Notes under the pieces: model-generated
What the model was told of the DNA's origin: nothing
What the model saw: the letters and a program-made list of their open reading frames with translations, nothing else
Databases searched by the model: none
Assembly: GCF_031755915.1 (NCBI RefSeq)
Contig: NC_083380.1
Location: 12,028,001 to 12,092,000, forward strand
Length of the DNA stretch: 64,000 nt
Direction of reading: 5' to 3'
From: Ziziphus jujuba
Taxonomy: Eukaryota; Streptophyta; Magnoliopsida; Rosales; Rhamnaceae
Shown here: piece after piece, positions 36,770 to 49,934 of the stretch
How positions within the stretch are numbered: the first letter of the stretch is position 1
Layout of the letters: each line of letters opens with the position of its first letter
Program-made: the position numbers and the translations under genes

Positions 36770-39366
36770 TTCAAATCTCCTATGTCATGTTTAATTTTAC
36801 TATTACTAGTAAAGTAAATTTGGCTGTGGCTAGATCGCAGTCAAGTTTGCAAATGCTATATTTTTCTTTATCTTGATAATTAGAAAAAATAAATAAATAA
36901 AGTAAACTTTTTTTTTATTATTTTTTCCTTATTATATAACAACTATACTTTTTTTTTTTTTTTTGGGAGTCCTAGTTCTTTCTTGTTTTTGTTTTCTCAA
37001 ATAAAAATTTCCATTTTTTTTTTTTAATTGAGTTGGTTTGGAATGGGCTTGGTTTATTTCCATTTCATTCATATTTTATACTATGTTAAAAAGTATGGTC
37101 AGGATTGACCATTTTTATACTTCATTTCCTTCATTTTAACCATAGCGAGGATTGCTTATAAAATTTGAAAGTATAGAGCTATTTGGGTAGGTTAGTTGCA
37201 TACATAAGCATAATGAAGTATATATATACATATATAAATACATAATCTCATTTTCTTGTGCAATGAAATCCAGGATATGCTAGGGGATCATGTCCCCTGT
37301 TGTAAAATCAAAATGTCTCAAAATGCTGTATCACCTAGCATATCATGGAATAATTCGTTGCTCAATACATATTTTCCTATAAATATGAATAGAAGTCATC
37401 TTTTAGTTTACTTTTCTAATTAGATAACTGGATTTTATTGGAAGGTGCAGATAATTTCCTGTTAACACCTCTTCGCGTCTTCCTCTTGTTGAAAATTCAT
37501 TTGTATGATTACAAATCAACACTCAATTAACTTTTAAAATCGAGATTTCATAGGTGCGATTTTATGAAGGGCATATCATCTCACTTTAACAATAAAAAGG
37601 ACATAGTTAGAAGACCAAAGTAATATACTTATTTAGAATACTCACTCGAAGATAAAATTAAAAAGTAAAGCCTTTAAGGAAAAAAATTGGAAGTAAAAAA
37701 TTATAAATCTGACTTTGCAAACAACCACTTGGAAAATTTGGCAGCATAAGGAGGATAACATTGCTGTTTCTTCAATTTAATCAATTGTGGAAAAACATTG
37801 TCCATTTGTCAATGTTGTTATGTTCCTTGGGAAACTAATTTGGCTGCATTAGGTTGGTGGAATTTTTCTTTTAGTTGCAAATTAATTTCTGTTGAGCCAT
37901 ACAGACTTTCTTTTCATTACGTGGTCCAAAACTATTTAGGTTATGATCCAGACCTCTCAGTAGACTTCACTTTGAGAAAAACGAGTGCTACAAGTAAATC
38001 TCTCTCTCTTTGATATTTTCTTGCCCAAAAGTCATGAAGATGTTGGCTTTCACATTTGATGGATTTATTCATTTTATGGGTCAGTTTCAATGTGTTTAAA
38101 ACCAAATGTGCCCCACTTTGGTATTTTTGGCCCTAAAGTCATGAAGATATGGGCTTTCACATTTGATGGTGTTATTCATTTTATGGGTCAGTGTCAATGT
38201 GTTTAAAACCAAATGTGCCTCTCTTTGGTATGTTCTGGCCCTAAAGTCATGAAGATATGGGTCATTTTCAATGTTTTTAAAACATTTCGAATATATACTT
38301 AATCACATTGTTGACAAATTTTCAATCGAGACAAAACAGAAAATAGAAAAGAATTCCTTTTGTGCTCATTCCATGGTTTCATAAATCTAATCAATAAGAG
38401 AAAGGGAAAAAAACCAACAAACAAACAAAGCAAGAAACAAGAAAATAAACAACTCAAGAAGGAAAACTAATTTGAAAAGGTTTTGTAGCTCTTCTATTTT
38501 CTTCTTTGTTATAATTTCACATTAAATAAATTTGGTTTTATCTTTTTCAAAATTGATAAAACTAGCCAGAAAAAGAAACATAAAGAAAAGAAAAATAGAG
38601 AAGAATTGGGCTTGTTTGTCCATGTACACTAAAAAGAAACAAATTATTAAATAGTCAAATCAGATTAATTCAGTTGATAAGTTATTCATATTTATAATTA
38701 AAAAATTATAGATTTAAAATATAGAAATAAGATGAAAAAATACTATTGTAAATAATACAAAAATCAAATTATGAAATATCAATTTCTATATCTTTTATTA
38801 TTATTATTATTATTATTAATTAATTAATTAATTTTTTTTTCAAAACAATATAAACATTTTTATTTTTTTTTTGTTTTCTACTTTGAAATTTTTTTTGGGG
38901 GGAAAAAAAAAGCCACATGTCCAAACAGGCACAAGATAACCAAGATTTTCAGCTTAACCTACTTTGGAAATAGAAAAATAAAACAAGTATAATTATTATT
39001 ATTTTTATTTATTTATTTATTTTGAAGGAACGAGTAGTATATATAATTAAGCTATTGGTCTTTGAAAATTACGAAAGGTATAAAATTATTAATATATGTT
39101 TGGTTTAGATTTTTTTTCCTTTTTCTTTTTTGATAAATATATATTTGGTCTGTATGAACCTTAACCAAATATGAATAAAAAATCTTAATTATTGACTTCA
39201 ACAAGAAAGAAAATGACATTGTTGTAGTAGACTTTGGCTCTTATACAATATCCATTATGTCCTACAGAGTCATAAGTTAGGAATCTCAGAGCTTGCTTCC
39301 TGTGGTGAAATTTTCATATTACTATTTGTGAAAGTGGGGAAAGTGAAATTAATGGGTTTGACTAAT
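36770..39366. repeat. Segmental duplication copy C
   Basis: Tandem sister of 33350-36770 (copy B), lacking the hAT element. Homology runs from TGTCATGTTTAATTTTACT (36783) to GAAATTAATGGGTTTGAC (about 39345). The copy-specific change is a 108-bp triplication at 38000-38290. No coding potential. Confidence 0.8.
38000..38290. repeat. 108-bp tandem triplication inside copy C
   Basis: Three direct units with GTCATGAAGA at 38031, 38138 and 38246. Units share TTTGGTAT, GGCTTTCACATTTGATG and TTATGGGTCAGT, the third being shortened. Copy B has a single unit here. Confidence 0.8.
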
Positions 39367-41453
39367 CTTCTTACAACAAATGGATCATCACTTAGAAAAC
39401 CACTTTATCTTTCTGTTGACTATCTGTCCTATGTGGAAGAATCCAAGAGAGGAAAAAAGTAGCCAAAAAAAAGAAGAAGAGAAATATGAAAATATTATTT
39501 TGAAATTTCTCTATTAATTATATAACTCAAGGTCTTAATTTAGAATTCAGTCTCACTTATTGAATCGTAATAAAGATTAGGTGGGAACAACATACATTCA
39601 CTTCCCAACAAAGAATCACTTTCAAAATGTCACATTTCCAAATTGCGCTTAGCCTAAAAAGCATGGTTTAAGTTTTCAATTAATTAATTGCCTCAAAGAA
39701 CTTCAAAATTGAATCTTGCTTAACAAAGTAGACATCTCATCTCACAATCATCTAGCCTCATAAAGGCTAATTAACCCACCTAATTGCATGCTATATTTAT
39801 GTTGTAACAAAGAGTTTAGAATAGCAATAATTATTAGAATATTTCAGATATAATTATATAGTCTCTACAAAGTGATTAGGAAAAATACTTTCAAAGCATG
39901 GTGGTTGCTTGTGCATGAGGTTGCTTCATGTGATACATCCTAATCCAATGGCCTTAAGCATTATTAGTACATAGTGCTAATTATTTATACATCTTTCTGC
40001 ACCTTTTTTTTTTTTTTTTTCAATTCCAAGTTCTAATAATTTTAATTTTATCCAATTTTAATTAGCTTTCTTTTTTATTTTTCTTTTGAGAAATGATAAT
40101 TCTCTTGATCTAGTTACTCTAACCAACAAAAAATTAAAAATTAAAAAAAAAATCATAATACTGCTTAAATAATAATAAAAATAAAAAATGTAGGCTTTTT
40201 TTAAAGGCTATCTAAAATTGACATTCGATGTAGCTTTTATTTATGGGATGTAATTTTTTTTTTTGTTTTTTTTTGGCTAGATCATGGGATGTAATTTGAA
40301 AGCAATAATATTGGTTCCTATCTCAATTTTATTATTATTATTATTTTTTTGACAGCACTTAGTTTTTGTTTTTTTTTTTTTTGGAGGGTGGAATTCTGGT
40401 GTTGAGGGTCTTAAAATACGTGGGTAGATAGCATAGACTAGAGAACCGTGGTCGGTGGAATAAATATTATCATTGAACATACAAACATAAGAAAAGATAT
40501 GTTTTGTACAAGTTGTATATGTTATGGTCCCCAATTGAGATCCTCAATTTAATGTGCCTCATCAAACTTTAGACCAGCATGATTTTATGGGGGTCCTGTT
40601 CTGATCTCAATGTTTTATCACGGTTCATGGACCAAAAATTTTGTTGGACCACATCTAATTCCATGTTCCAAAATTACTTGGCTAAACGATTTATATTTTG
40701 GTTATCTATTTGCTATTGCTAATGAACAACATTTTAGGGCCATAACCCATATAGCATACATATTAGATACTGTCATATTAAAATTTCAAAAATATTAAAG
40801 TCACCAAACTTTTTATTTATCAAATAATATGATAGGATGTTATTGGTTGTGTTTTTCATGAATTTAAAATTTAATTTTTTTTTTATCAATTACTAAATGA
40901 GAAATAAATGTAACCCTAGTGATATTGTTAAAATTTATGCATTTTTTTATTGAGATATAAATGAGAAAGAGGTGAATAAATATAATTCCATTTTGGATGT
41001 TGAAATTGATCTAATTTTGTCTCGCAGAATGTAAGGTGATTTGCTGAAAGTCAAGAAAAACAAACTCGAGGCAGGGTTGAACTTGCTTATTCTTGAAGCA
41101 TAATACAGCCTTCTTTTCTTTTTCTTTATTTCTCTCTCAGCTAAAATTTTTATTAAAAAAAAAAAAAAAAAAGAAGAAGCATTTTTTGACCTCTATATAC
41201 ATGTGCTGTAATATGAAACATAAATCGATGCTTGATAGATGGCCTTGTATATCAGATTTGTGATGAGCATTTTCAATGCTGGAACTTGGGGGAACATCTT
41301 GATTGTCTTCTTCTACATGCATTTGGATTTATTTAATCAACTTTTTTTAATTAATTAATTTTTAACTCAATTTATAGAAATATTTTTGTTTCTTGTTTTT
41401 TTTTTTTGGGATTACAATATATTCTAACTTTTTTTTTACGCTCAACCTAATTA

Positions 41454-41484
<31 letters not shown>

Positions 41485-43364
41485 TTTTCAATATTCATCA
41501 TTTGAAACAAAGTCCTTATCCAAACATGGATTAAAGTGTGAGAGATTTATAATATCTATAATTAATATGATTAATTATTAAGCATGTTTTGACCTTATTC
41601 AAACGATATTTCTATTATAAAATTTTTTAAAAATAATATTCAATAGTTTACTTATCCTATCATCCATGTCACCCCTTTTCAAAGTTTAAAATCTAACTTC
41701 AAGACACTAATCCTAAATCACTACACATTAAACTAAGGACTAAAGAATTAATGTATAATATTATAATAAAAAAAGAATTAATGTATAAATCCGTATTCAT
41801 TAAATAAAAAACAAAGCCGTTAGTTACCTTTCCAACAAATTGTAGCGGGGAAGATGGAGTTTATCAATTTCAGATAATTTAGATTAAAGCCTAATTAAGT
41901 TCATCCTCTTGCGAAAATTCGAGTAATTTTTATCTATTATTATCATTATAAAGCAGTGGAGGGAAAATTAGTTTATACCTCCGGAAATATAAACATCCAA
42001 AACACATTAAAATGTTGGTTTTAGATGTAAGTTGTCTTTAGCAAATTTGTACTTTTGGAGTACTAAAAATGTGTTCAGGGTGAAGAATCTGTATTTTGTC
42101 CTCAAATTTCGAACATAAATTAAAATAAATAAATAATTAAACTTTATTATTGAACTGTCTAAAAGAGACTTGAAAGAAGTGACTTTATTGTTATTTTTCT
42201 TACAATAATGCAATTGGAATATTTTTATTTCTTGATAAAAAAAAAAAAAAAAAAAAAGTGAAAACCTACTCTCATTGTGGTGGAATAATAGAAAGGAAGA
42301 CAATTACATTAGAAGTGACAGTCTCTTAGAAGAATAAGCAATGAACCATATTTTTCAACTTCCATACGTTTTGCTCTCTGACTTATAAACTATCAAACAA
42401 AAACTCATTGACCAATAAATAAATAAAAAAAAAACCCAAAAACAAAATACATAATTTGATATTCAAATGAAAGGTATATTGACCCTCTTAGCCAATTACT
42501 TCAATCCTACTTTAGGATCTATCTTCTTTTTTTTCTTTTTTTTTAATTAAATTATGATTTTTCATTTCCATAGCTCTTTTTAGTCTCATCATGCTTTTTT
42601 AAATGTCAAAATTGTCCCCCAAAGAGTTGAAATCTTTTAAAGACATTAAGATATCACATCACATATAATAAAAAAATATAAATATATAATTCTTTTTCTT
42701 TTTTCACATTTCTAAAATTTCATTCACCCCTTGTCACACAATCTCTACAAGTTCGAAAATATCATCAACACCCATTTCTGATCATCATTGAAATTCTCAA
42801 TAGAACAAAAAAAATAAAAATAAAAAAATGCAACTTCAAGTGCGCTAGACAAGGAGGACGTCATGAGTGACATTTTAGTAGAATTCAGGGAGATGAATGA
42901 TATTATTGTATTCTATAATATATAGTTTTTTTTTTTTTAGGTAATGTATAATATATAGTTTTTTATACTGTATTTAGTGAATATACTTTTTTAAATTAAA
43001 AATAAATAATTTTAATTATTTATAAATATTGATTGACATATCATATTAAATATATAGTATATATATATATATATAATTTAATGGTATGATTAAAGTCATC
43101 TATTGTCTTATGAGCTAATTATAATTTTTTAATCAATAATATTATTTAAATATTAATTAAATTTATTTATTAAAAATACATTTTAAAATATTATTGATTA
43201 TCATATTTATATCATTTAAATATAAAAAAATACATATTTAAAATGACAAATGGATTAAAAATATAATCTAATTAAATGTTACTATATAATTGAATAAGTA
43301 AATGTCATGAACATTTTAATAATTTTTGCATTATTAATATATAGTTTCTTTTAATATTCATTAC

Positions 43365-43368
<4 letters not shown>

Positions 43369-43441
<73 letters not shown>
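43369..43441. repeat. Long (GA)36 microsatellite upstream of the kinase gene
   Basis: About 36 uninterrupted GA units ending 420 bases before the kinase start codon. GA/CT tracts are frequent in plant promoters and bind BBR/BPC GAGA-type factors (known biology), but a regulatory role here is inference. The minus-strand Leu-Ser ORFs across it are artefacts. Confidence 0.9.
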
Positions 43442-43443
<2 letters not shown>

Positions 43444-43863
43444 TTTAATCTTTGTAATAAAATAGTACAAAATAAGAAAAAAAATAAAAAATAAAAAAGG
43501 GGTAACAATAAATATGGGGAGGGAAAAAGAAGTCAGGAAGGAGGAGGAGGAGGAAAGAGAGGAGGAGGAGACCAAAGTGGGTCAGAAGCACACGTTGTGC
43601 GCAGGCAATTCCATGTGCCCACATGGATGATTGGAGTAAAAACCATAGCCAACTTCTACAAACCACAACCAACTACGACAACAATAGCAACAATAGCAAC
43701 AATAGGAAGAAGAAGAAGAAGAAGAACTAATTATTCTGACCCAGATTTCTACCAACAGAACTTGCTCCGATTCTTCTTTCAATAAAGAAATTTTTGCTTT
43801 TTTAAATTTCTTTTTAGACAGAGAGATTAATTTTTGTTTGGAAACTGCCAAAAAAAAAAAAAA

Positions 43864-46800
43864 ATGAAGGAAGGCAGTGATGGGTTTGTGAGAGCGGATC
43901 AGATTGATCTGAAAAGCTTAGATGAACAGCTTGAGAGGCATATGAGCAGGGCTTTGACCATGGAGAAAAGCAAGAAGCTGAGAGATGAACAAGGTAATAC
44001 CAACAATTTTCTTACTAGTACTGCTTCTACCACCACCACCACCACCACCATGTCTTTTCTAACCCCCAAGAAGCAGAGGCAAGAATGGGAAATCGATCCC
44101 TCCAAGCTCATCATCAAGGGCGTCATTGCACGTGGCACCTTCGCCACCGTCCACCGTGGCGTCTACGACGGTCAGGATGTTGCCGGTGTGTTTTTCTTTC
44201 CTACCCACTTCCAAATTTTCAATTTTTATTTTTATTTCTTTCTTATGAAATTTCTCCTTATTATTATTATTTTATGATATTGTTTTTTATTTTTTCCCCC
44301 ATTTGTTTCTTTCAATACTCATTTCTTTTTATTTTATTTTTTATTGGTTTATATAATTTTTTTTTGGTTATAATTTGATACCATTTTCATTGTTTTTATT
44401 TTTGTTATGGTTAATACCAACTTGGGTTTGTATTAGAAATGTAGTTGGTGTGTAGGATTAAGGTTGATTTTGATGCTGGTTTGCAGTTAGCTGAATATTG
44501 AATTTAGTTGGACCAATTTGGAATTCATCTTTTATTTGATTATGGCTCTTCTATGGTTAAGCGGGGCAAGCAATTACAATGTTGCTACTTTTTTAGGACC
44601 TTTTACAATTCTACCATGAGCGAAATTCTGGATTTATATAATGGTTGACTGTTTTTTTTTTGGAGGAGTTAAGCGATTGGCGATCGTAATTGTACTCTTA
44701 CTGAATCCGTGACCTGCACAAACGGATTTCGGATGAATTTGCTGGTGACAGCAAAGAAGTTGGATGCTGGTTAGGCTGTTATATTTCTGAAACTTTCTTG
44801 TGATCCCATCTTTGCTGCCTGAAAATATTGTCAACTTGTACATAAAATATTTCAAAATATATGTCACGGCAGATGAAATTTCTTTCCTAATTTGTCATTA
44901 TGTCATCATCCACCATCATCATCATCGCACGTTCTCTCAATCCAAATCGATTTGACATTATTTTAGTTGTAATCTAACTTTTTTTTCCCTCTCTTTAATT
45001 AATATTGAATTTGATGAATGTGATGCATTTGTCATAATAGACTGAAAATTCTTCTTTTGGGTTTCTATTGTTGACCTCAGTGAAATTGCTAGACTGGGGT
45101 GAAGAGGGTCACAGGGCAGAAGCTGAGGTTGCTTCACTAAGGGCAGCTTTTACACAAGAAGTTGCTGTCTGGCATAAACTTGATCATCCGAATGTTACTA
45201 AGGTCACTTTATATCTATGTAACTTCCTTTGCTTTAAATTCTTTGTAGTACTTGCACTTCTAACTTTCATGATGGAAACATTTTGAAACTCTTCTAACTT
45301 TATTTCATATTTTATGGAAGCCTTGAACAGATCAGTTTGTGGAAACTCTTTTAACATCTTTAGGACGGAGTAGTACTGCATCAATAGAAAACTTTACAGT
45401 CTACTGGCAGTAAAATGTCATAAGATAACCGCTGTTCTAAATCTTCCCTGTCACTGTACTTTTCGTTGATATCCTAGGCTAGATCCTCTACTACTGCTGT
45501 GTCACGGTTACAAATAAAGAAAGATTCATCTTTCTTGGCAGCTAAACTATGCTGAAGAATAGTTATTAGATTTATGAGAAACTGTTGTAGATTAGTAGAC
45601 ATATTATTTCTTTTTTTCACTTGTGTTGGAAATCATGCATGCTACTATGCTAACTGGGATAGGATGCAATACTTATGCTTTTCTTTAAGACATAGCAATT
45701 ATTTTCTACTAGGTTTAATTCCAGATAGGTTCTTAATATTATGGTCTATTTTTTTTCCAGTTTATAGGAGCAAAAATGGGCTCGGCAGAACTACAAATTC
45801 AGACTGATAATGGTCTAATTGGCATGCCTAGTAATATCTGTTGTGTTGTTGTGGAATATCTGGCTGGGGGTACTCTGAAATCTTACCTTATAAGGAATAT
45901 GAGAAAGAAGTTAGCTTTTAAGATTGTTGTCCAGCTGGGTCTGGATCTTGCTAGAGGGTATTTCTTATCTCTTTTCGCATTTGCTGTCCTTTTCTTTTCT
46001 TTGTCATTATTGGAATTCACCCTATTACTTCAACATTATGAGTTGGCATTTTAAATAATGAAGTGTTGAGTTCCAGCTAAGAACTTGGAAAATGATTGTA
46101 CTATGATTTGCAGTTTGAGTTACCTTCACTCGCAGAAGATTGTTCACAGAGATGTAAAAACGGAGAACATGTTATTGGACAAGACACGTACAGTAAAAAT
46201 TGCCGATTTTGGGGTTGCTCGTGTTGAAGCTTCAAATCCTAATGACATGACTGGGGAGACTGGAACACTTGGTTACATGGCTCCTGAGGTATTTTTTTCT
46301 ATCCATCTAGATAACATTAGTTGGTTTAATCTGGGGTTTGATTGTCCATGTCTAATTTCCTTCAGAATCATTGTAAATATAAATCTTGCCTTGGGATGGA
46401 AGTGAAGCATTACTTAGCGTATTGAGGGGATATTAGTGTGCTTATTGATTGTTTTGTAAATTTAGAACTTTGCAGCTACAAAAAATATTGAACTTGTATC
46501 CAATGTTTAAGCTAAGACCTAAACAATAATGCATGATAAAACTAGCTTACTGAATGAACATTTCAGTGACTTGTCAGCTGGGTGGGCTGCAGGTTCTCAA
46601 TGGCAATCCATATAACAGGAAATGTGATGTCTACAGTTTTGGCATCTGTTTATGGGAAATATATTGCTGTGACATGCCATATCCCGATCTTACTTTTTCA
46701 GAAGTAACTTCAGCTGTGGTTCGCCAGGTGAAATATCATCTACTCAAGCATTGTCCCTTGTAACTTCGTTAGAAAATTAATCCCGAGCTGTCATTTCATC

Positions 46801-47024
46801 TTTGAGTTTATATGCAGAATCTGAGGCCAGATATACCGAGATGTTGCCCAAGTTCCCTAGCAAATGTAATGAAGCGATGCTGGGATGCCAGTCCAGAGAA
46901 GCGGCCAGAGATGGATGAAGTTGTTTCAATGTTGGAGGCAATCGACACATCAAAAGGTGGCGGCATGATTCCTCCGGACCAGGCTCAGGGTTGTCTCTGT
47001 TTTCGCAAGTACAGAGGGCCGTGA
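43864..47024 (+). CDS. Raf-like protein kinase (group C, CBC1/CBC2-like)
   Basis: Six exons: 43864-44185, 45081-45202, 45761-45957, 46114-46288, 46593-46727 and 46818-47024 (1158 nt, 385 aa). All introns are GT-AG and phases agree. The N-terminus (MKEGSDGFVRADQIDLKSLD) and C-terminus (GCLCFRKYRGP) are typical of this plant Raf-like subgroup. The kinase domain runs from about 81 to 350: glycine-rich loop ARGTFATVHRG (89-99), VAIK-type Lys109 (DVAVK), catalytic HRDVKTEN with Asp227 and Asn232, DFG at 245-247, APE at 270-272, and an activation loop rich in Thr. A Thr-rich run (55-62) is encoded by an ACC repeat. The third Gly of the loop is Ala94. Family members are soluble Ser/Thr kinases; the Arabidopsis CBC proteins act in guard cells in blue-light and low-CO2 stomatal opening. 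Start 43864 is chosen over an upstream in-frame ATG (43834) because homologous N-termini begin MKEGSDGF and the extra residues are poly-Lys. Confidence 0.95.
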
Positions 47025-48098
47025 TTTTCCTTGCTCAGATGAACAACAGGGATATAATTATTTTTATCAAAAATATCCAATCCGTGTATTTAAGTTGCCA
47101 AAATAGATATATAATTTGGATATCCAAAACCAGAGGTTAAAAGGATGCTGGTGGGTATACTCCAAAAAATACATCTCAGTTTGTTGGAGGATGTAAAGTA
47201 TTTGTAAGTTCTTTTAATTTTAATTTTAATTTTTTTTTCTTTTTTTTGGGTTTTCAACTACCTCTTTGTAAGATCTCCCATCATACACTATTAATAATAT
47301 TGTTATGATTCAGTTGATCATATCACTTCTATATTGTGCTTCTGTGCTTGGCTTTTTGGTTCTTAAAAAGCAAACTTTGCTGACTCAAAACTGATTTCCA
47401 CGCACTCCTTATGACATTATGTGTGTGATGCACTAATTTCTGCAAGGTCAATTTGGTGTTGAAAAAGAATACATATTTGATTTCATATGCTAACACAAAC
47501 TCAAAGATCTACATGTGAAATCAAGGTAACACTTTCCAATCTAAAACAAAATAATTGTATTCCATGATTGATAAGAAATTAGAAATACAAACAAAAATGC
47601 CGAAATCCAGATGTGACCAACTTTTACATGGTGAAAAATTCCATAAATAGCCATTGGCATTAATACAGTCCCAATATGAAGCTTTCCCTCGCCCCCCCTC
47701 TCTTCTTATACTTACCATCATACTACTTCAAACCCCGCCCCAACAGTGAAAAAAAATAAAAAAATGTAAAGGCAAGAAAAATATACTTACCAACATAATT
47801 TAATTTTGTTTTGATTTTTTCTTTTCTTGTGGTAGGTATTGAGTAGAAAATGTTTTTTCATCATGTGGTCCTTCTTCGTTTTTTGGGTTTATTTATTATT
47901 ATTATTATTTTCATGGAAAGAAGCATGAAATGGACCAAATATATAACATACATGCATGCATTGGAAAACAAGAATTTTTTTTTTTTTTTTAATAAAGGGG
48001 AAAATGAGTATTTTGCATGCAGATATAAAAGAGCTATAGGGCCTCAGAGAAATGATCATGATCAGCATTGAAATCAGCAAGATGGTTTTGCCCTTTCT
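47025..48098. other. Convergent intergenic region between kinase and SWEET genes
   Basis: About 1.07 kb separating the convergent 3' ends of the kinase (plus) and SWEET (minus) genes. It should hold both 3' UTRs. It is AT-rich with T/A runs near 47230 and 47980, and no ORF of substance was recognised. Confidence 0.6.
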
Positions 48099-49934
48099 TT
48101 AAGCATTGGAGAGTTGGACCTCAGATCTAGGCTTTTCATCTTCATCCCACTGTGTTGTCTTGTAGTAAGTTGCATAAAGAATCAGTTGAATCAATCCTGA
48201 GCCTGTCCCTAATGCATTGGGAATCTGCCAAAATCGTTGAAACAAACAAAATGGGTACATTATTCAATTGCTGCGTATAGAATCAGGTTTATAGAAAATC
48301 GATATGATGATTTTACATTTAGTATAAAATACAAGAAAATCCAAATAGTTTTACAATCAGATTGACTTGATATGAATTTAATGTATGTATGTAAATTTTT
48401 ATTTACCAAGATGTATTGATCAAATTTAAGAAGAGCATAGACAACCCAAACGACTCCATTACAAAAGTTAGCTAGTGAGAGAAAGAATGGCATGTACTTC
48501 ACACTCTTTGTCTTGATAACCATACGCTGCATGGCAACAAAATTAAAGAATAAAATTATGTAATTTTTTTTTTTTTGGATATAAATATATATATCCCCCA
48601 AAAAAAAAAAAATGATCAAAACAAGAAGTTATTAGCATACCATGACTGTCAATGGTGAAGCATACATAATTACATTGAAGATAATTGCCAGTATTCCAAC
48701 AAACATTGATCGATCATCGGTGTTATGGAAAGCATTCAACGTAACAACAGCGATAATCGTCACAAAAACAGCTTCAATCGCCAAAATAATGAGGATCTTT
48801 CGCTGAAAAAAAAAAGGATGTTTTTGTCACTTGAATTGTTTGTGTACATTCATTTACAGTTAGTCTGGCTAACGTGAGAATAAATAAGTTTAATCATTTA
48901 AAACTGTTTGATTATATGTCGCGTAAATACATATAATTCAACAACTTTAAATAATTGAACCATTCATCCTCATGTATATAAATTTATATGTAAATATGTG
49001 TTCATAGATTTTACTTAACTCGATTTGCCCATGATGAGTAGATAAAGAAGATGGAAACATAGATGAATTCGATAACGAAACCAATGCCGTTGATAGTTAT
49101 GACAAGAATACTATCTGGATGGACCATAGGAAGGCCATACAGTACCCACATTGCACAATTCAGTACAGTTGCTACGTATGGATCTGGCTTGAAATCTTGT
49201 ACTGATTTATGCTTTATTATTGTTGAAATTGTTGGCCTGCATTCATATATATATATATATATAATCAAAATCATTAATAAACTCCTATTTATTATGACAA
49301 TTACAGAGAGATCATAAAGATTAGAGTAATTACGATGGGGAGAGAAATAACCCGAAAGAGATCACATTTCCTGCATGAAAACGAAGAAGAAAACTTTTAG
49401 ATTACTATTGTATTATAATTAGGTTAATGAAATAAAAGTAGATATATATATATATATATTTTTAGATATTAGGGTTAAGAATTTAAATTTGAAATCATTA
49501 ATCATTGATCATAAAATAGGTTAAGTAAATAGATAATTCACGTGCCTCAACATTTTACATTCTTGTGAAGTTTCCCTTAATACTTAGTAAACCCCAAATG
49601 GCTTATTTGGCTTTCATAAAAACTTTTCCCAAAAAAAAAAAATAAAAAAATAAAAAAAATAAAAAAAATTCCTTAGAAGATATATAAAATAGAAAATCAA
49701 AATCTCTATTCACTGTTTCTATAGATTTCAAAAAAGAAAAAAAGAAAAAGAAAAATCCACTAGCTTGGTAAAGCAATAGGGGAAAATAAATACAGTAAAG
49801 CAATAAAGAAATTAAAAAATATAAAAAAATGCAAATAACTTTAATTATATATAATAGTTATAGGAAATGAATTAGGATAATACAAACTAACCTAGGATCC
49901 CTACAACTGTTCTAACGGCATCTGTGTTAACCAT
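48099..49934 (-). CDS. SWEET: SWEET bidirectional sugar transporter, clade II-like
   Basis: Six exons on the minus strand: 49934-49892, 49370-49334, 49236-49020, 48802-48641, 48526-48407 and 48224-48099 (705 nt, 234 aa), all GT-AG with consistent phases; the six-exon layout is typical of SWEET genes. Two MtN3/saliva triple-helix bundles (about 8-95 and 130-216) are linked by a single helix, giving seven membrane segments. Visible family residues: the SPSPT motif (Pro26/Pro28), LNCAMW with Cys54 and Trp57, Asn76 in ITINGIG, the second-repeat block VIKTKSVKYMPFFLSLANF, Trp180 and Asn196 (IPNALG). The tail is short and acidic (QWDEDEKPRSEVQLSNA). SWEETs move sugars down their gradient across plasma or vacuolar membranes; clade II members mostly carry hexoses. 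Resemblance is to SWEET4-7, but the exact orthologue is not certain. Start is the conserved MVNTDAVRTVVGI. Confidence 0.93.

Larger units (their letters stand above)
32240..36770. repeat. Segmental duplication copy B (carries an hAT insertion)
   Basis: The first part (32240-34990) matches copy A. The part from about 33350 to 36770 matches copy C (36770-39366) much more closely, for example GAAATCCAGGATATGCTAGG at 33811 and 37267, and GTGAAAGTGGGGAAAGTGAA at 36727 and 39327. Copy B is longer than copy C chiefly because of the insertion at 35240-36115. Copies B and C abut directly near 36770, so the last duplication was tandem. The ORF at 34394-34744 is only two repeats read through and is not a gene. 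Confidence 0.8.
17625..43863. other. 26-kb gene desert
   Basis: No supportable protein gene or structural RNA lies between the bHLH and kinase genes. The first few hundred bases are bHLH 3' UTR and a CT/TA microsatellite (17889-17934). The rest is AT-rich DNA with transposon relics and local duplications, listed separately at 18675-19355, 21620-22010, 23850-24130, 26568-28215, 28304-28579 and 29490-39366. Stretches 19.4-21.6, 22.0-23.8, 24.2-26.5 and 39.4-43.3 kb show only A/T-rich sequence and microsatellites. All ORFs in the desert are short, low-complexity or interrupted. From about 43500 the sequence becomes purine-rich and is probably promoter and 5' leader of the kinase gene. Confidence 0.6.

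Noticed and set aside
37798..38013. 71-aa ORF in copy C resembling the ORF in copy B
   Set aside because: Same duplicated noncoding segment; the frame is short and not preserved in copy A.
43305..43851. Minus-strand Leu-Ser, Ser-rich and Tyr-Cys ORFs upstream of the kinase
   Set aside because: Produced by the (GA)n, (GGA)n and (AAC/AAG)n tracts; purely low-complexity.
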